A stretch of 9,533 bases of DNA from assembly GCA_964353175.1 (NCBI GenBank), contig CAYGUX010000048.1:1-9533 (forward strand). Reading direction: 5' to 3'. The notes under the pieces were generated by a model. That model saw only the letters and a list, made by a program, of their open reading frames with translations, did no database searches and was not told the DNA's origin. Positions 1-5,688 of the stretch are shown one piece after another. Position 1 is the stretch's first letter. Each line of letters starts with the position of its first letter. The translations under genes and the position numbers were made by a program. Source of the stretch: JAIYCX01 sp964353175. GTDB taxonomy: Bacteria > Bdellovibrionota_C > UBA2361 > SZUA-149 > DAOLCO01.

Positions 1-272
1 TTATTCTTCCTATAAATTCCTCCCTTCAAGGCAAATCCATCTGCGGGCGTGAAAGCTACGGTGAATCCGTCCGGGTCGTAAGCACGTTCTTTTGTCAGGA
101 TACCGAGAAATTCGTCACCATCGTATACTGAGAAATTTGTCACCTCACTTCCATGTCGCTGGGTTCCCTTTAAGGTCAGCCCTTTAGGTACTCCATCCTT
201 GTGGTAAAGAGGATCTGCATCCGTATTGTGGGTAGCAATTCTTCTGAACCCAGTGAAGAAAATTGTGCTCAT
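1..272 (-). CDS. Small protein of unknown function, 3' end cut by window edge
   Basis: The frame is open from an ATG at 272 down to position 1 with no stop, so at least 90 residues are encoded and the C-terminus lies outside the window. The start is well supported: an AGGAGG block at 280-285 sits 7 nt upstream. I do not recognise the family. The protein begins MSTIFFTGFRRIATHN, has no signal peptide or membrane segment, and looks polar and glycine-rich with alternating hydrophobic residues, as in small beta-rich proteins. A weak resemblance to the neighbouring 495-857 product can be drawn by eye (an acidic turn followed by a glycine, then a DG...KG..YR pattern near the end), but this is inference. 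GC is about 46 % by hand count, above the housekeeping genes. Its promoter and leader match those of 495-857, so both are probably expressed under the same conditions. Confidence 0.72.
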   Translation of the reverse strand, partial: MSTIFFTGFRRIATHNTDADPLYHKDGVPKGLTLKGTQRHGSEVTNFSVYDGDEFLGILTKERAYDPDGFTVAFTPADGFALKGGIYRKN

Positions 273-275
273 CGT

Positions 276-330
276 AAAACCTCCTGTAAGAAACAGACTA
301 TGTGCATTTCACATCTGGGTAACATCCCCA
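276..330 (-). promoter_or_regulatory. Conserved leader element of gene 1-272 (copy 1)
   Basis: Reading the minus strand, a TGGGGATGTTACC box (330-318) is followed about 25 nt later by TTTCTTACAGGAGGTTTT (293-276) and then the start codon. The same two blocks at nearly the same spacing precede the gene at 495-857. Apart from the ribosome binding site, the function is unknown. Confidence 0.7.
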
Positions 331-374
331 GTGCTTCCTTGTCTTGTCTGCTTCAACCTTTTTGACTTAAAAAA

Positions 375-401
375 ACTATCAATATAGTGGGATTAGGTCA
401 A
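375..401 (-). promoter_or_regulatory. Promoter of gene 1-272
   Basis: On the minus strand TTGACC (401-396) and GATAGT (380-375) are separated by 15 bp. The identical layout, TTGACT-15-GATACT, lies upstream of the second minus-strand gene, and the central TTGATA is conserved in both. Transcription would start about 90 nt before the ATG at 272. The spacing is shorter than the usual 17 bp, so this rests mainly on conservation between the two leaders. Confidence 0.5.
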
Positions 402-429
402 GCAGTAGAAGATTTGAGTAAATATAATG

Positions 430-465
430 AAAAAAAGCGCCGGCTGGGGTTATCAGACACGACGC
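430..465 (-). terminator. Intrinsic terminator of the 495-857 gene
   Basis: On the minus strand GCGTCG (465-460) pairs with CGGCGC (442-437), giving six pairs with one G-U, and is followed directly by seven T residues (436-430). It lies 30 nt past the stop codon of the 495-857 gene, so that gene is probably monocistronic and gene 1-272 needs its own promoter. Confidence 0.75.
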
Positions 466-494
466 AGTTAAAAAAAACATTTAGGATAGGGGGC

Positions 495-857
495 TTAGGC
501 TTCTACCAGCTCTTCTTCCCAAGTTAGGGGCGACAGCTCTTCCTCGGAGGCTGGTTGTATGAACATGGTGACAGAAGCACTTCTGTATTTCATCCCTTTT
601 GTCGCCGTCACCTTAATAAAGTTAGCGTCGGGGAGAAAAGCCATCCGACCGTCATTGCAAGTCTTTTGAACGCCAATGATAAAGGAGGAGTTTCCTATCG
701 TCTCATCATTGTCATCTAGCAACGTGGCCTCTATGACCTTTGAGGCTGTGCCATTTTCATCTTCCTCGCTCCACACAATCTTGAATTCCATTGCTGAACT
801 CAGAAAGTGTATAATTCCATTCTTACGTATGAGAATTAGAATTTCTAAATCATCCAT
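495..857 (-). CDS. 120-residue acidic protein of unknown function
   Basis: I chose the ATG at 857 (product begins MDDLEILILIRK) because AAGGAGG at 864-870 lies about 6 nt upstream. An in-frame ATG at 914 would add 19 residues, but those codons coincide with the conserved leader and have no ribosome binding site of their own. The protein is acidic, especially at the C-terminus (EEELSPLTWEEELVEA), with no signal peptide, no convincing membrane segment and a single cysteine; alternating hydrophobics suggest a beta-rich fold. I do not recognise a family. It has its own promoter and terminator. GC is about 44 % by hand count, modestly above the housekeeping genes. The shared leader and a faint similarity of the second half to the 1-272 product suggest distant paralogues, but only the leader similarity is firm. 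Confidence 0.8.
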   Translation of the reverse strand: MDDLEILILIRKNGIIHFLSSAMEFKIVWSEEDENGTASKVIEATLLDDNDETIGNSSFIIGVQKTCNDGRMAFLPDANFIKVTATKGMKYRSASVTMFIQPASEEELSPLTWEEELVEA

Positions 858-859
858 GA

Positions 860-913
860 AAAACCTCCTTGTAAGAAAAATATCAAAACCAGCAACCTCA
901 GGTAACATCCCCA
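860..913 (-). promoter_or_regulatory. Conserved leader element of gene 495-857 (copy 2)
   Basis: On the minus strand TGGGGATGTTACC (913-901) and TTTCTTACAAGGAGGTTTT (878-860) flank an unconserved segment of about 22 nt. The box-to-start distance is about 44 nt, against about 45 nt in copy 1. The ATG inside the box opens a frame into the gene here, but in copy 1 it is out of frame with its gene. That argues for a nucleic-acid signal rather than a conserved N-terminus. Confidence 0.7.
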
Positions 914-962
914 AGACGACTAGCTTTCGCTTCCCTACAAAACCTTAAAACCCAGCACGCCC

Positions 963-989
963 AGTATCAATCTACCTTGCCTGAGTCAA
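963..989 (-). promoter_or_regulatory. Promoter of gene 495-857, shared type
   Basis: On the minus strand TTGACT (989-984) and GATACT (968-963) are separated by 15 bp, matching the promoter at 375-401 in sequence and spacing. The -10 element lies about 50 nt before the GGGGATGTTACC box, against about 45 nt in the other copy. Confidence 0.5.
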
Positions 990-998
990 GAATAAGCT

Positions 999-1028
999 AT
1001 TATAGATTCTCCTCAGAGCATGGGGCAA
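999..1028 (-). promoter_or_regulatory. Alternative sigma-70-type promoter of gene 495-857
   Basis: On the minus strand TTGCCC (1028-1023), an 18-bp spacer and a perfect TATAAT (1004-999) form a good vegetative promoter. It lies just upstream of the shared-type promoter and would give a leader of about 135 nt. Only transcript mapping can tell which is used, or whether both are. Confidence 0.5.
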
Positions 1029-1063
1029 GCCTTTACTTTAACATACTTAAAGTAAAAAAGCTT
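1027..1063. repeat. Inverted repeat, 10-bp perfect arms
   Basis: TTTACTTTAA (1032-1041) and TTAAAGTAAA (1047-1056) are perfect reverse complements around a 5-nt loop. AAGC (1027-1030) and GCTT (1060-1063) extend the stem across a small internal loop. Neither strand has a T-run after it, so an operator site or structural element is more likely than a terminator. It touches the -35 of the minus-strand promoter at 999-1028. Confidence 0.6.
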
Positions 1064-1103
1064 CGATTACAAGCACTTAGCCACAATTCATCCACCCGCT
1101 AAT

Positions 1104-1113
1104 GTAGCCCCGC
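1104..1113 (+). repeat. Short intergenic repeat GTAGCCCCGC, copy 1
   Basis: Exact 10-mer, extended to 12 nt (followed by AC) in common with the copy at 1151. It also occurs at 8408 in the ribBA-nusB gap. All copies are intergenic. Confidence 0.5.
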
Positions 1114-1150
1114 ACCTATCATTTAGTCCGCTACTCCAGCCCCTAGTCGA

Positions 1151-1160
1151 GTAGCCCCGC
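1151..1160 (+). repeat. Short intergenic repeat GTAGCCCCGC, copy 2
   Basis: Second exact copy, 47 nt after the first. Here it overlaps the right arm of an inverted repeat (GCTACTC at 1130-1136 with GAGTAGC at 1149-1155). Confidence 0.5.
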
Positions 1161-1216
1161 ACCAAAGAATCGAAAAAAGTTAGAAATTTAAAGGCAAATA
1201 GGGCCGAGAATTATAT

Positions 1217-1230
1217 TTTTAAGCTTAAAA
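1217..1230. repeat. 14-bp perfect palindrome
   Basis: TTTTAAGCTTAAAA is its own reverse complement. It lies just upstream of the tRNA-Lys promoter, and a further TTTTAAG follows at 1235. It could be a protein-binding site, but A/T richness makes chance plausible. Confidence 0.4.
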
Positions 1231-1243
1231 TCCGTTTTAAGGC

Positions 1244-1270
1244 TTGATTCATGGCCAATATTTTTATACT
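1244..1270 (+). promoter_or_regulatory. Promoter of tRNA-Lys (possibly also folC)
   Basis: TTGATT (1244-1249) and TATACT (1265-1270) are separated by 15 bp, the same unusual spacing as in the two minus-strand promoters. Transcription would start near 1277, about 40 nt before the tRNA. Confidence 0.5.
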
Positions 1271-1315
1271 AACGCCATGATTTTATTTCCTTACCTTGAG
1301 GTTTTAAATTTGTGA

Positions 1316-1388
1316 GGGGCGTTAGCTCAGTCGGTAGAGCAAAAGCCTTTTAAGCTTTGGGTCAGTGGTTCGAGTCCACTACGCCTCA
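1316..1388 (+). tRNA. tRNA-Lys, anticodon UUU
   Basis: A full 73-nt cloverleaf is present. The acceptor stem GGGGCGT (1316-1322) pairs with ACGCCTC (1381-1387) with one G-U, and the discriminator is A1388. The D stem is GCTC/GAGC, the anticodon stem AAAGC/GCTTT encloses loop CTTTTAA with anticodon TTT, the variable loop is GGGTC, and the T arm is AGTGG-TTCGAGT-CCACT. CCA is not encoded. The gene decodes AAA/AAG. A T-rich stretch follows, but no hairpin terminator, so read-through into folC is possible. Confidence 0.97.
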
Positions 1389-1478
1389 CTCTTTCTTTTA
1401 TTCTCTGCCTACCTCTATACTTCTATTAGAATATAGTAACTATAGTATCAGATACATAGAATCAGAAAATAACGATCA

Positions 1479-2786
1479 ATGACAACAACTGCCTTGTTGG
1501 CCCTTTCTAATAAACCTCGTTTTACAAGTAGCCCATCTTTTAAAAGATGTTCTTTGCTCTTGGATCTACTATCCATAAATCCCAGTAAAATTAAGTCCAT
1601 CGGAATAACTGGAAGCAATGGGAAGGGCTCAACTGCATTTATGTTAAGTGCAATTTTAACAGGGCATGGATTAAAGACCGGCTTATTTACATCACCACAC
1701 TTTTTGAACCCCACAGAACGATTTCGAATTAATCAAGATGAGATATCTGAACAGCGACTAGAGGAAATAACTAGTAAAGTTTTAATCGCCTCCACCAAGA
1801 TAGAAAAACAAACTTCCGAAGAATTTTCTAGATTTGAATTGCTCACTGTAATGGCCTTTGAGTATTTTAACGAAGAAAATGTAGATGTTCTTGTCTTGGA
1901 AGCAGGAATTGGAGGGAGGTTAGATCCTACTAAGCTAGCTAAACCCAGTCTAACGGGAATAACCTCTTTAGAGTTAGAACATGCAGAGATACTCGGTGAT
2001 ACGATTCCTAAAATTTTTACAGAAAAAATTCAATTACTAGAAAGTGGAGGCCTATGTATTGCTTCGATTGACTCAAAAGACAGTTTTATGGAGAGCTATA
2101 AACAAATTGCTAATGATAAAGGAGTGACACTTAGAACTTTAGAAGAAGTTTATGAGGAAGTAAAATATAACCAAACTTCTATAGGCACGTGTATAGAAGT
2201 AGATAGTCAGAAAATTTCAATTCCATTAGTAGGTAATTGGCAGGGGAAGAATGCTTTATTAGCATTGACTTTAGCCAAGGAAGTCATTTCAAAAGATGAA
2301 TTTTCTTTAGCTACTTCAGAAGAGGCTTTATCGAAAGTGGTGATACCAGGTAGGTTTGAAAAAATTGCTAACAATCCATCAATTATTTTAGACGCAGGTC
2401 ATACACCGAATGCGATGAAAGAAGTTGTGAATTACATAATTGCTCAAGACGATGTAGAGCTTGAAAAGTCTGTGATTCTTTTGGGAATCTCAAAGAATAA
2501 ACAAGTAAATGAAATGTTAAAGGAGTTGTCTAAACTTAATTTGCCTTTCTTTATCTCCTCAGCGAAGAAGGGTGGGGAGTCGCCGAGTATTCTATCAAAA
2601 GAGTTAGCCTTATTCGGAAAAACCATTTTAGCAGAGGGTTATAGTCTTTGTGAAATATTGGAAAAAGCAAAATTATTCGCATCAAAAAATGCAGGATCGG
2701 TGTTTGTAATCGGCGGATTATTTTTTGCGGCAGATGTGCAACGCATAGAAAATGGCATAAGTCTTGAAAATTCCATTTATCTTTAG
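1479..2786 (+). CDS. folC: Folylpolyglutamate synthase / dihydrofolate synthase
   Basis: This cytoplasmic Mur-ligase-type enzyme adds glutamate to dihydropteroate and to reduced folates, using ATP. The P-loop TGSNGKGST is at about residues 44-52, followed by TSPHFLNPTERFRI (about 75-88), which matches the family TSPHL...ER motif. EAGIGGRLDPT and a SLELEHAEILG segment correspond to the conserved EVGLGGRLDATN and DH.E.LG blocks. The C-terminal domain has PGRFE and DAGHTPNAM (D305, H308). Length (435 residues) is normal. The ATG at 1479 is the first possible start, since an in-frame stop lies at 1470-1472. No clear Shine-Dalgarno sequence precedes it. It starts 90 nt after tRNA-Lys and may share its transcript; TATAGT at 1432 and 1441 are possible -10 elements without a good -35. 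No strong terminator follows. Confidence 0.95.
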   Translation: MTTTALLALSNKPRFTSSPSFKRCSLLLDLLSINPSKIKSIGITGSNGKGSTAFMLSAILTGHGLKTGLFTSPHFLNPTERFRINQDEISEQRLEEITSKVLIASTKIEKQTSEEFSRFELLTVMAFEYFNEENVDVLVLEAGIGGRLDPTKLAKPSLTGITSLELEHAEILGDTIPKIFTEKIQLLESGGLCIASIDSKDSFMESYKQIANDKGVTLRTLEEVYEEVKYNQTSIGTCIEVDSQKISIPLVGNWQGKNALLALTLAKEVISKDEFSLATSEEALSKVVIPGRFEKIANNPSIILDAGHTPNAMKEVVNYIIAQDDVELEKSVILLGISKNKQVNEMLKELSKLNLPFFISSAKKGGESPSILSKELALFGKTILAEGYSLCEILEKAKLFASKNAGSVFVIGGLFFAADVQRIENGISLENSIYL

Positions 2787-3102
2787 CTCAGAAGAGAAGA
2801 AAATGTTGTTTAAAGTTAGTCATCCGTCCTAATCGGGAATTTTGTTTAATCCTCATGATTACAGGGGGTTGGCATGTCTTCCAAATAAGTTTTTTTGGCT
2901 TAGGTAGAAATGCTGAAAAAATTTAACTTTAACCTCTTGATTTTTCCCTCTGCATATAGTTTATTGCGCCCCTATTCCTACTCAATTTGTAGTATTTATT
3001 TGAGGGAGGAAGGTCTGAAGAGAGTTAGTACAAAATCGGTCTCTTTTCAGGCAATTATATTTTTATTTAAAATTTAGATTTTTCTAGGAGTGAGAATTTC
3101 CC
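2787..3102 (+). other. 316-nt folC-acpP gap: acpP promoter and leader
   Basis: No gene is visible. A possible weak folC terminator is TTGG (2869-2872) with CCAA (2881-2884) before a T7 run at 2890-2896; the stem is short. A candidate acpP promoter is TTGATT (2937-2942), 17 bp, TTTATT (2960-2965), also weak. A convincing hairpin at 3015-3050 lies in the presumed acpP leader. Confidence 0.5.
3015..3050 (+). promoter_or_regulatory. 10-bp hairpin in acpP 5' leader
   Basis: CTGAAGAGAG (3015-3024) pairs with CTCTTTTCAG (3041-3050) through ten contiguous pairs including one G-U, with a 16-nt loop. It ends 52 nt before the acpP start. The U-rich tract comes only after a few bases (GCAATTATATTTTT), so it could be a weak terminator/attenuator or an mRNA-stabilising structure. 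Confidence 0.5.
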
Positions 3103-3351
3103 ATGTCTACACCAGCTGGATCAACTGCTGAAAGAGTTAAGAGTATTATCGTAGAGCAACTTGGAGTTGCTAATGAAGAGGTTAACGAAAGTGCTTCCTT
3201 TATTGAAGATTTAGGTGCTGATTCGCTAGATATAGTAGAATTGGTTATGGCACTTGAAGAAGAGTACGATATTGAAATCTCAGATGAAGATGCTGAGAAG
3301 ATATTAACAGTAGGGGATGCGGTTAAGTATATCCAAAACCATACCGCTTAG
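3103..3351 (+). CDS. acpP: Acyl carrier protein
   Basis: This 82-residue acidic carrier protein holds growing acyl chains for fatty-acid synthesis in the cytoplasm. The GADSLDIVEL motif supplies Ser41, the site for the phosphopantetheine arm, and the four-helix ACP pattern is complete (…FIEDLGADSLD…MALEEEYDIEISDEDAEKI…VGDAVKYI). AGGAG at 3086-3090 lies 12 nt before the ATG, a little long. The N-terminus has a few extra residues (MSTPAGST) compared with most ACPs. fabF, which follows acpP in many bacteria, is absent: a strong terminator follows immediately, so acpP is probably its own transcription unit. Confidence 0.97.
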   Translation: MSTPAGSTAERVKSIIVEQLGVANEEVNESASFIEDLGADSLDIVELVMALEEEYDIEISDEDAEKILTVGDAVKYIQNHTA

Positions 3352-3362
3352 TGCCCTATCTT

Positions 3363-3380
3363 TCTTTAATTAATTAAAGA
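3363..3380. repeat. 18-bp perfect palindrome after acpP
   Basis: TCTTTAATTAATTAAAGA is its own reverse complement and lies 12 nt past the acpP stop, before the terminator hairpin. The A/T-rich composition weakens its significance. Confidence 0.45.
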
Positions 3381-3392
3381 TTGAAAATTATG

Positions 3393-3451
3393 AAAACGCG
3401 CACACACAGATTCTCGATCCCAAAGGGTTCGGAACTGTGGGCGCGTTTTTT
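3393..3451 (+). terminator. Strong intrinsic terminator of acpP
   Basis: AAAACGCGC (3393-3401) pairs with GCGCGTTTT (3441-3449). After a small internal loop CACAG (3405-3409) pairs with CTGTG (3435-3439), and the inner part can fold further (CCC AAA GGG at the tip). A T-rich tract follows. The A-rich left flank may also allow termination on the opposite strand. Confidence 0.9.
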
Positions 3452-3487
3452 ATTTTAACATAACCCATAAAATAATTTGTTAAGCTT

Positions 3488-4996
3488 ATGAGTACAGTAA
3501 TTTCTAAGTATCTAGATAAAGTTGGAACTAATATCAGTGAAAGTTTTTTAGCGTATATCGCTTCTCTTTCTCAAGTTAAATCGGTGTCTCCAAAAATTGC
3601 TAAAAGCATTGTTGATGAGCTTGAGGCACAGAGAGATAATCTTAAACTTATTGCTAGCGAGAATTACTGCTCATTGCCGACTCAACTTACTATGGGTAAT
3701 TTGCTGACTGATAAGTATGCAGAAGGATTTCCTTTGCATAGATTCTATGCAGGTTGTGATAACGTAGATAGTCTAGAGATTGAAGCTTCAGAGCAGGCAC
3801 AAAAATTATTTGGTGCAGAGTATGCTTATGTGCAACCACATTCTGGTGCGGATGCTAACATGATCGCATTTATGGCGATTTTGCATAAAAAAGTTGGCGG
3901 AGAAGTTTTAGAAAAACTAAAAAAAGAAAAAATAAATGATCTTACAGATTCTGAGTTTGCTGAATATAGAAAAGAACTAGGCAATCAAAAATTACTCGGT
4001 TTAGACTATTACTCCGGTGGACATCTTACCCATGGGTATAGATTTAATATGTCAGCACAATTATTCGATGCTCATGGTTATAAAGTTAGAGAAGATACTT
4101 GGTTATTAGATTATGACCAGATTGAAGCTCAGGCTAAAGAAGTTAAGCCACTTATTTTGCTAGCGGGTTATAGCGCTTACCCTAGAGCAATCAACTTTAA
4201 GAGAATGCGAGAAATCGCCGATTCCGTTGGAGCTGTGTTGATGGTGGATATGGCACACTTTGCAGGTCTAGTTGCGGGCGGTATCTTTCAAGGAGATCAT
4301 AACCCAGTTAAGTTCGCACAAATCTTAACCTCGACTACACATAAAACCTTAAGAGGTCCAAGAGGTGGTATTATATTATGTGATAATGAATATAAAGAAT
4401 TCATAGACCGTGGTTGTCCTTATGTAATCGGAGGCCCACTTCCTCATGTAATGGCAGCAAAAGCAGTAGCTTTTACTGAAGCAAATACAGATGCATTTAA
4501 AGACTATGCTAAAAAGATAGTTGAAAATGCACAATGCCTAGCTGAAGCTTGTCAGTCAGAGGGGATAGAAGTCGCGACAGGTGGTACTGATAATCACTTG
4601 ATGCTTTTGGACATGAGACCATTCGGCATCACAGGCAGACAGGCAGAGTCTTCAGTTCGTGAATGTGGAATTACTTTAAATAGAAATTCATTACCTTATG
4701 ATACTAATGGAGCATGGTTTACGAGTGGTCTTAGAATCGGAACTCCTGCGATTACAACCTTAGGAATGGGTAAGGCAGAGATGTTGGAAATTGCTAAGAT
4801 TATTAAATTGGTCGTATCTAATACTAAGCCGAAGTTAATCGAGAAAGGTGCTAGCGCAGGGAAGCCAAGTAAAACATCATACATCTTAGATGATGCTGCA
4901 AAAGTAGAAGCTTCAAAGCGTGTTAAGGCGCTACTTTCTAAGTATCCAGTATATCCAGAGTTGGATTTGGAATTTTTAAAAGAGAACTTTAGTTAA
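3488..4996 (+). CDS. glyA: Serine hydroxymethyltransferase, long form
   Basis: This PLP enzyme interconverts serine and glycine and charges tetrahydrofolate with a one-carbon unit in the cytoplasm. The PLP lysine is K286 in STTHKTLRGPRGG; other family blocks are LIASENYCS, HSGADANM, SGGHLTHG, DMAHFAGLVAGG and GGTDNHLMLLD. At 502 residues it is longer than the usual 415-430: there is an N-terminal extension of about 35 residues, a charged insert at about 137-170 and an extra segment near 445-475. From memory the same long architecture occurs in chlamydial and some treponemal GlyA proteins. No clear Shine-Dalgarno sequence precedes the ATG. TAAAAT at 3468-3473 could be a -10, but the -35 is poor. 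It heads a five-gene operon; nrdR starts 6 nt after its stop. FolC upstream acts on the same folate pool. Confidence 0.96.
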   Translation: MSTVISKYLDKVGTNISESFLAYIASLSQVKSVSPKIAKSIVDELEAQRDNLKLIASENYCSLPTQLTMGNLLTDKYAEGFPLHRFYAGCDNVDSLEIEASEQAQKLFGAEYAYVQPHSGADANMIAFMAILHKKVGGEVLEKLKKEKINDLTDSEFAEYRKELGNQKLLGLDYYSGGHLTHGYRFNMSAQLFDAHGYKVREDTWLLDYDQIEAQAKEVKPLILLAGYSAYPRAINFKRMREIADSVGAVLMVDMAHFAGLVAGGIFQGDHNPVKFAQILTSTTHKTLRGPRGGIILCDNEYKEFIDRGCPYVIGGPLPHVMAAKAVAFTEANTDAFKDYAKKIVENAQCLAEACQSEGIEVATGGTDNHLMLLDMRPFGITGRQAESSVRECGITLNRNSLPYDTNGAWFTSGLRIGTPAITTLGMGKAEMLEIAKIIKLVVSNTKPKLIEKGASAGKPSKTSYILDDAAKVEASKRVKALLSKYPVYPELDLEFLKENFS

Positions 4997-5002
4997 TTTA
5001 AT

Positions 5003-5656
5003 ATGCGTTGCCCACGTTGTGACAATGATGGTGTGAGAGTTGTTGATTCCCGTGAAGGGGTCGATGGTCGTAGCGTGCGCAGAAGGAGAGAGTGTGAGAA
5101 GTGTGAGTTTCGATTCACTACTTTTGAGCGTATAGAAGAAAGTTTGCCTATGGTTGTTAAAAAGGGCGGACAAAGAGAGTCCTTTGATCGATATAAGGTT
5201 CTTTCAGGGATGAAACGCGCCTGCGAAAAGAGGCCAGTGAGTATCATCGATCTTGAAGAGTCCGTAAAAGAGATTGAAACCAACCTTTTAGAAGGTGGAG
5301 AAAAAGAAGTCTCTAGTGAGTTCATCGGTGAACAGGTTATTAATACTTTAAAACGGCTTGATCAGGTAGCTTACGTAAGATTCGCAAGTGTTTATAGAGA
5401 ATTTAGCGATGTAAATGAGTTTGTAGATACTTTAAAGCATCTAAATGCTGAAGGCGTCGCGATTTCTCCTGAAGTAGCAGTCCGTGTAATTACTAAGAAC
5501 TCAAAAAATAAGGTAGTGGAAGCAGAGGTTGGAGCAGACAAAAAAATAGACACTTCTTTTTCAGAGTCTTCAGCAGAAAATCTATCTAAATCATCTACGA
5601 CAAAAAAAACTAGAACATTGCCTGGTGGTCGAGAACTGACCTTAGTCGAGAAATAA
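5003..5656 (+). CDS. nrdR: Transcriptional repressor NrdR with C-terminal extension
   Basis: NrdR senses ATP/dATP and represses ribonucleotide reductase genes. The zinc ribbon is formed by C3, C6, C31 and C34, followed by the DNA-binding DGRSVRRRREC stretch and FRFTTFE. The ATP-cone domain covers about residues 49-139 (VVKKGGQRESFDR, ACEKRPVS, LDQVAYVRFASVYREF). At 217 residues it exceeds the usual 150-160: about 70 residues are added at the C-terminus, rich in Ser, Lys and Thr and probably disordered, ending in a GGRELTLVEK tail. It starts 6 nt after glyA without a clear Shine-Dalgarno sequence and is probably translated by coupling. No nrd gene is in the window. Association with ribD downstream is common in bacteria. 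Confidence 0.95.
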   Translation: MRCPRCDNDGVRVVDSREGVDGRSVRRRRECEKCEFRFTTFERIEESLPMVVKKGGQRESFDRYKVLSGMKRACEKRPVSIIDLEESVKEIETNLLEGGEKEVSSEFIGEQVINTLKRLDQVAYVRFASVYREFSDVNEFVDTLKHLNAEGVAISPEVAVRVITKNSKNKVVEAEVGADKKIDTSFSESSAENLSKSSTTKKTRTLPGGRELTLVEK

Positions 5657-5688
5657 TATCTCCTCTTCCTGCTCAATAAAGGGGGCGT

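Larger units (their letters stand above)
858..1315. other. 458-nt gene-free region between minus-strand gene and tRNA-Lys
   Basis: No credible coding sequence is visible. The region holds the conserved leader and two candidate promoters of the 495-857 gene, an A/T-rich inverted repeat at 1027-1063, two copies of GTAGCCCCGC, a 7-bp inverted repeat GCTACTC (1130-1136) / GAGTAGC (1149-1155), a 14-bp palindrome at 1217-1230, and the tRNA promoter. It separates divergently transcribed units. Confidence 0.7.

Noticed and set aside
858..914. N-terminal extension of the 495-857 protein from the ATG at 914
   Set aside because: The 19 codons coincide with a leader conserved at DNA level, the equivalent ATG in the other leader is out of frame, and a strong ribosome binding site supports the ATG at 857.
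676..948. Plus-strand 90-codon open frame
   Set aside because: It is antisense to the well-supported minus-strand gene, lacks a ribosome binding site and has serine-rich shadow composition.
1081..1170. CRISPR-like array from the two GTAGCCCCGC copies
   Set aside because: There are only two nearby copies, the unit is far too short, and no cas genes are present.
1316..1388. tRNA-Lys as attachment site of an integrated element carrying the left-hand genes
   Set aside because: The unknown genes lie on the 5' side of the tRNA, no second copy of the tRNA 3' end is visible, and no integrase is present.
4976..5325. Two minus-strand open frames across the glyA/nrdR junction
   Set aside because: They are antisense to nrdR, whose zinc ribbon and ATP-cone motifs are unambiguous, and show no start signals.
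5657..5688. FMN riboswitch ahead of the rib genes
   Set aside because: The nrdR-ribD gap is only 32 nt and no conserved FMN-aptamer segments were seen there or upstream of glyA.
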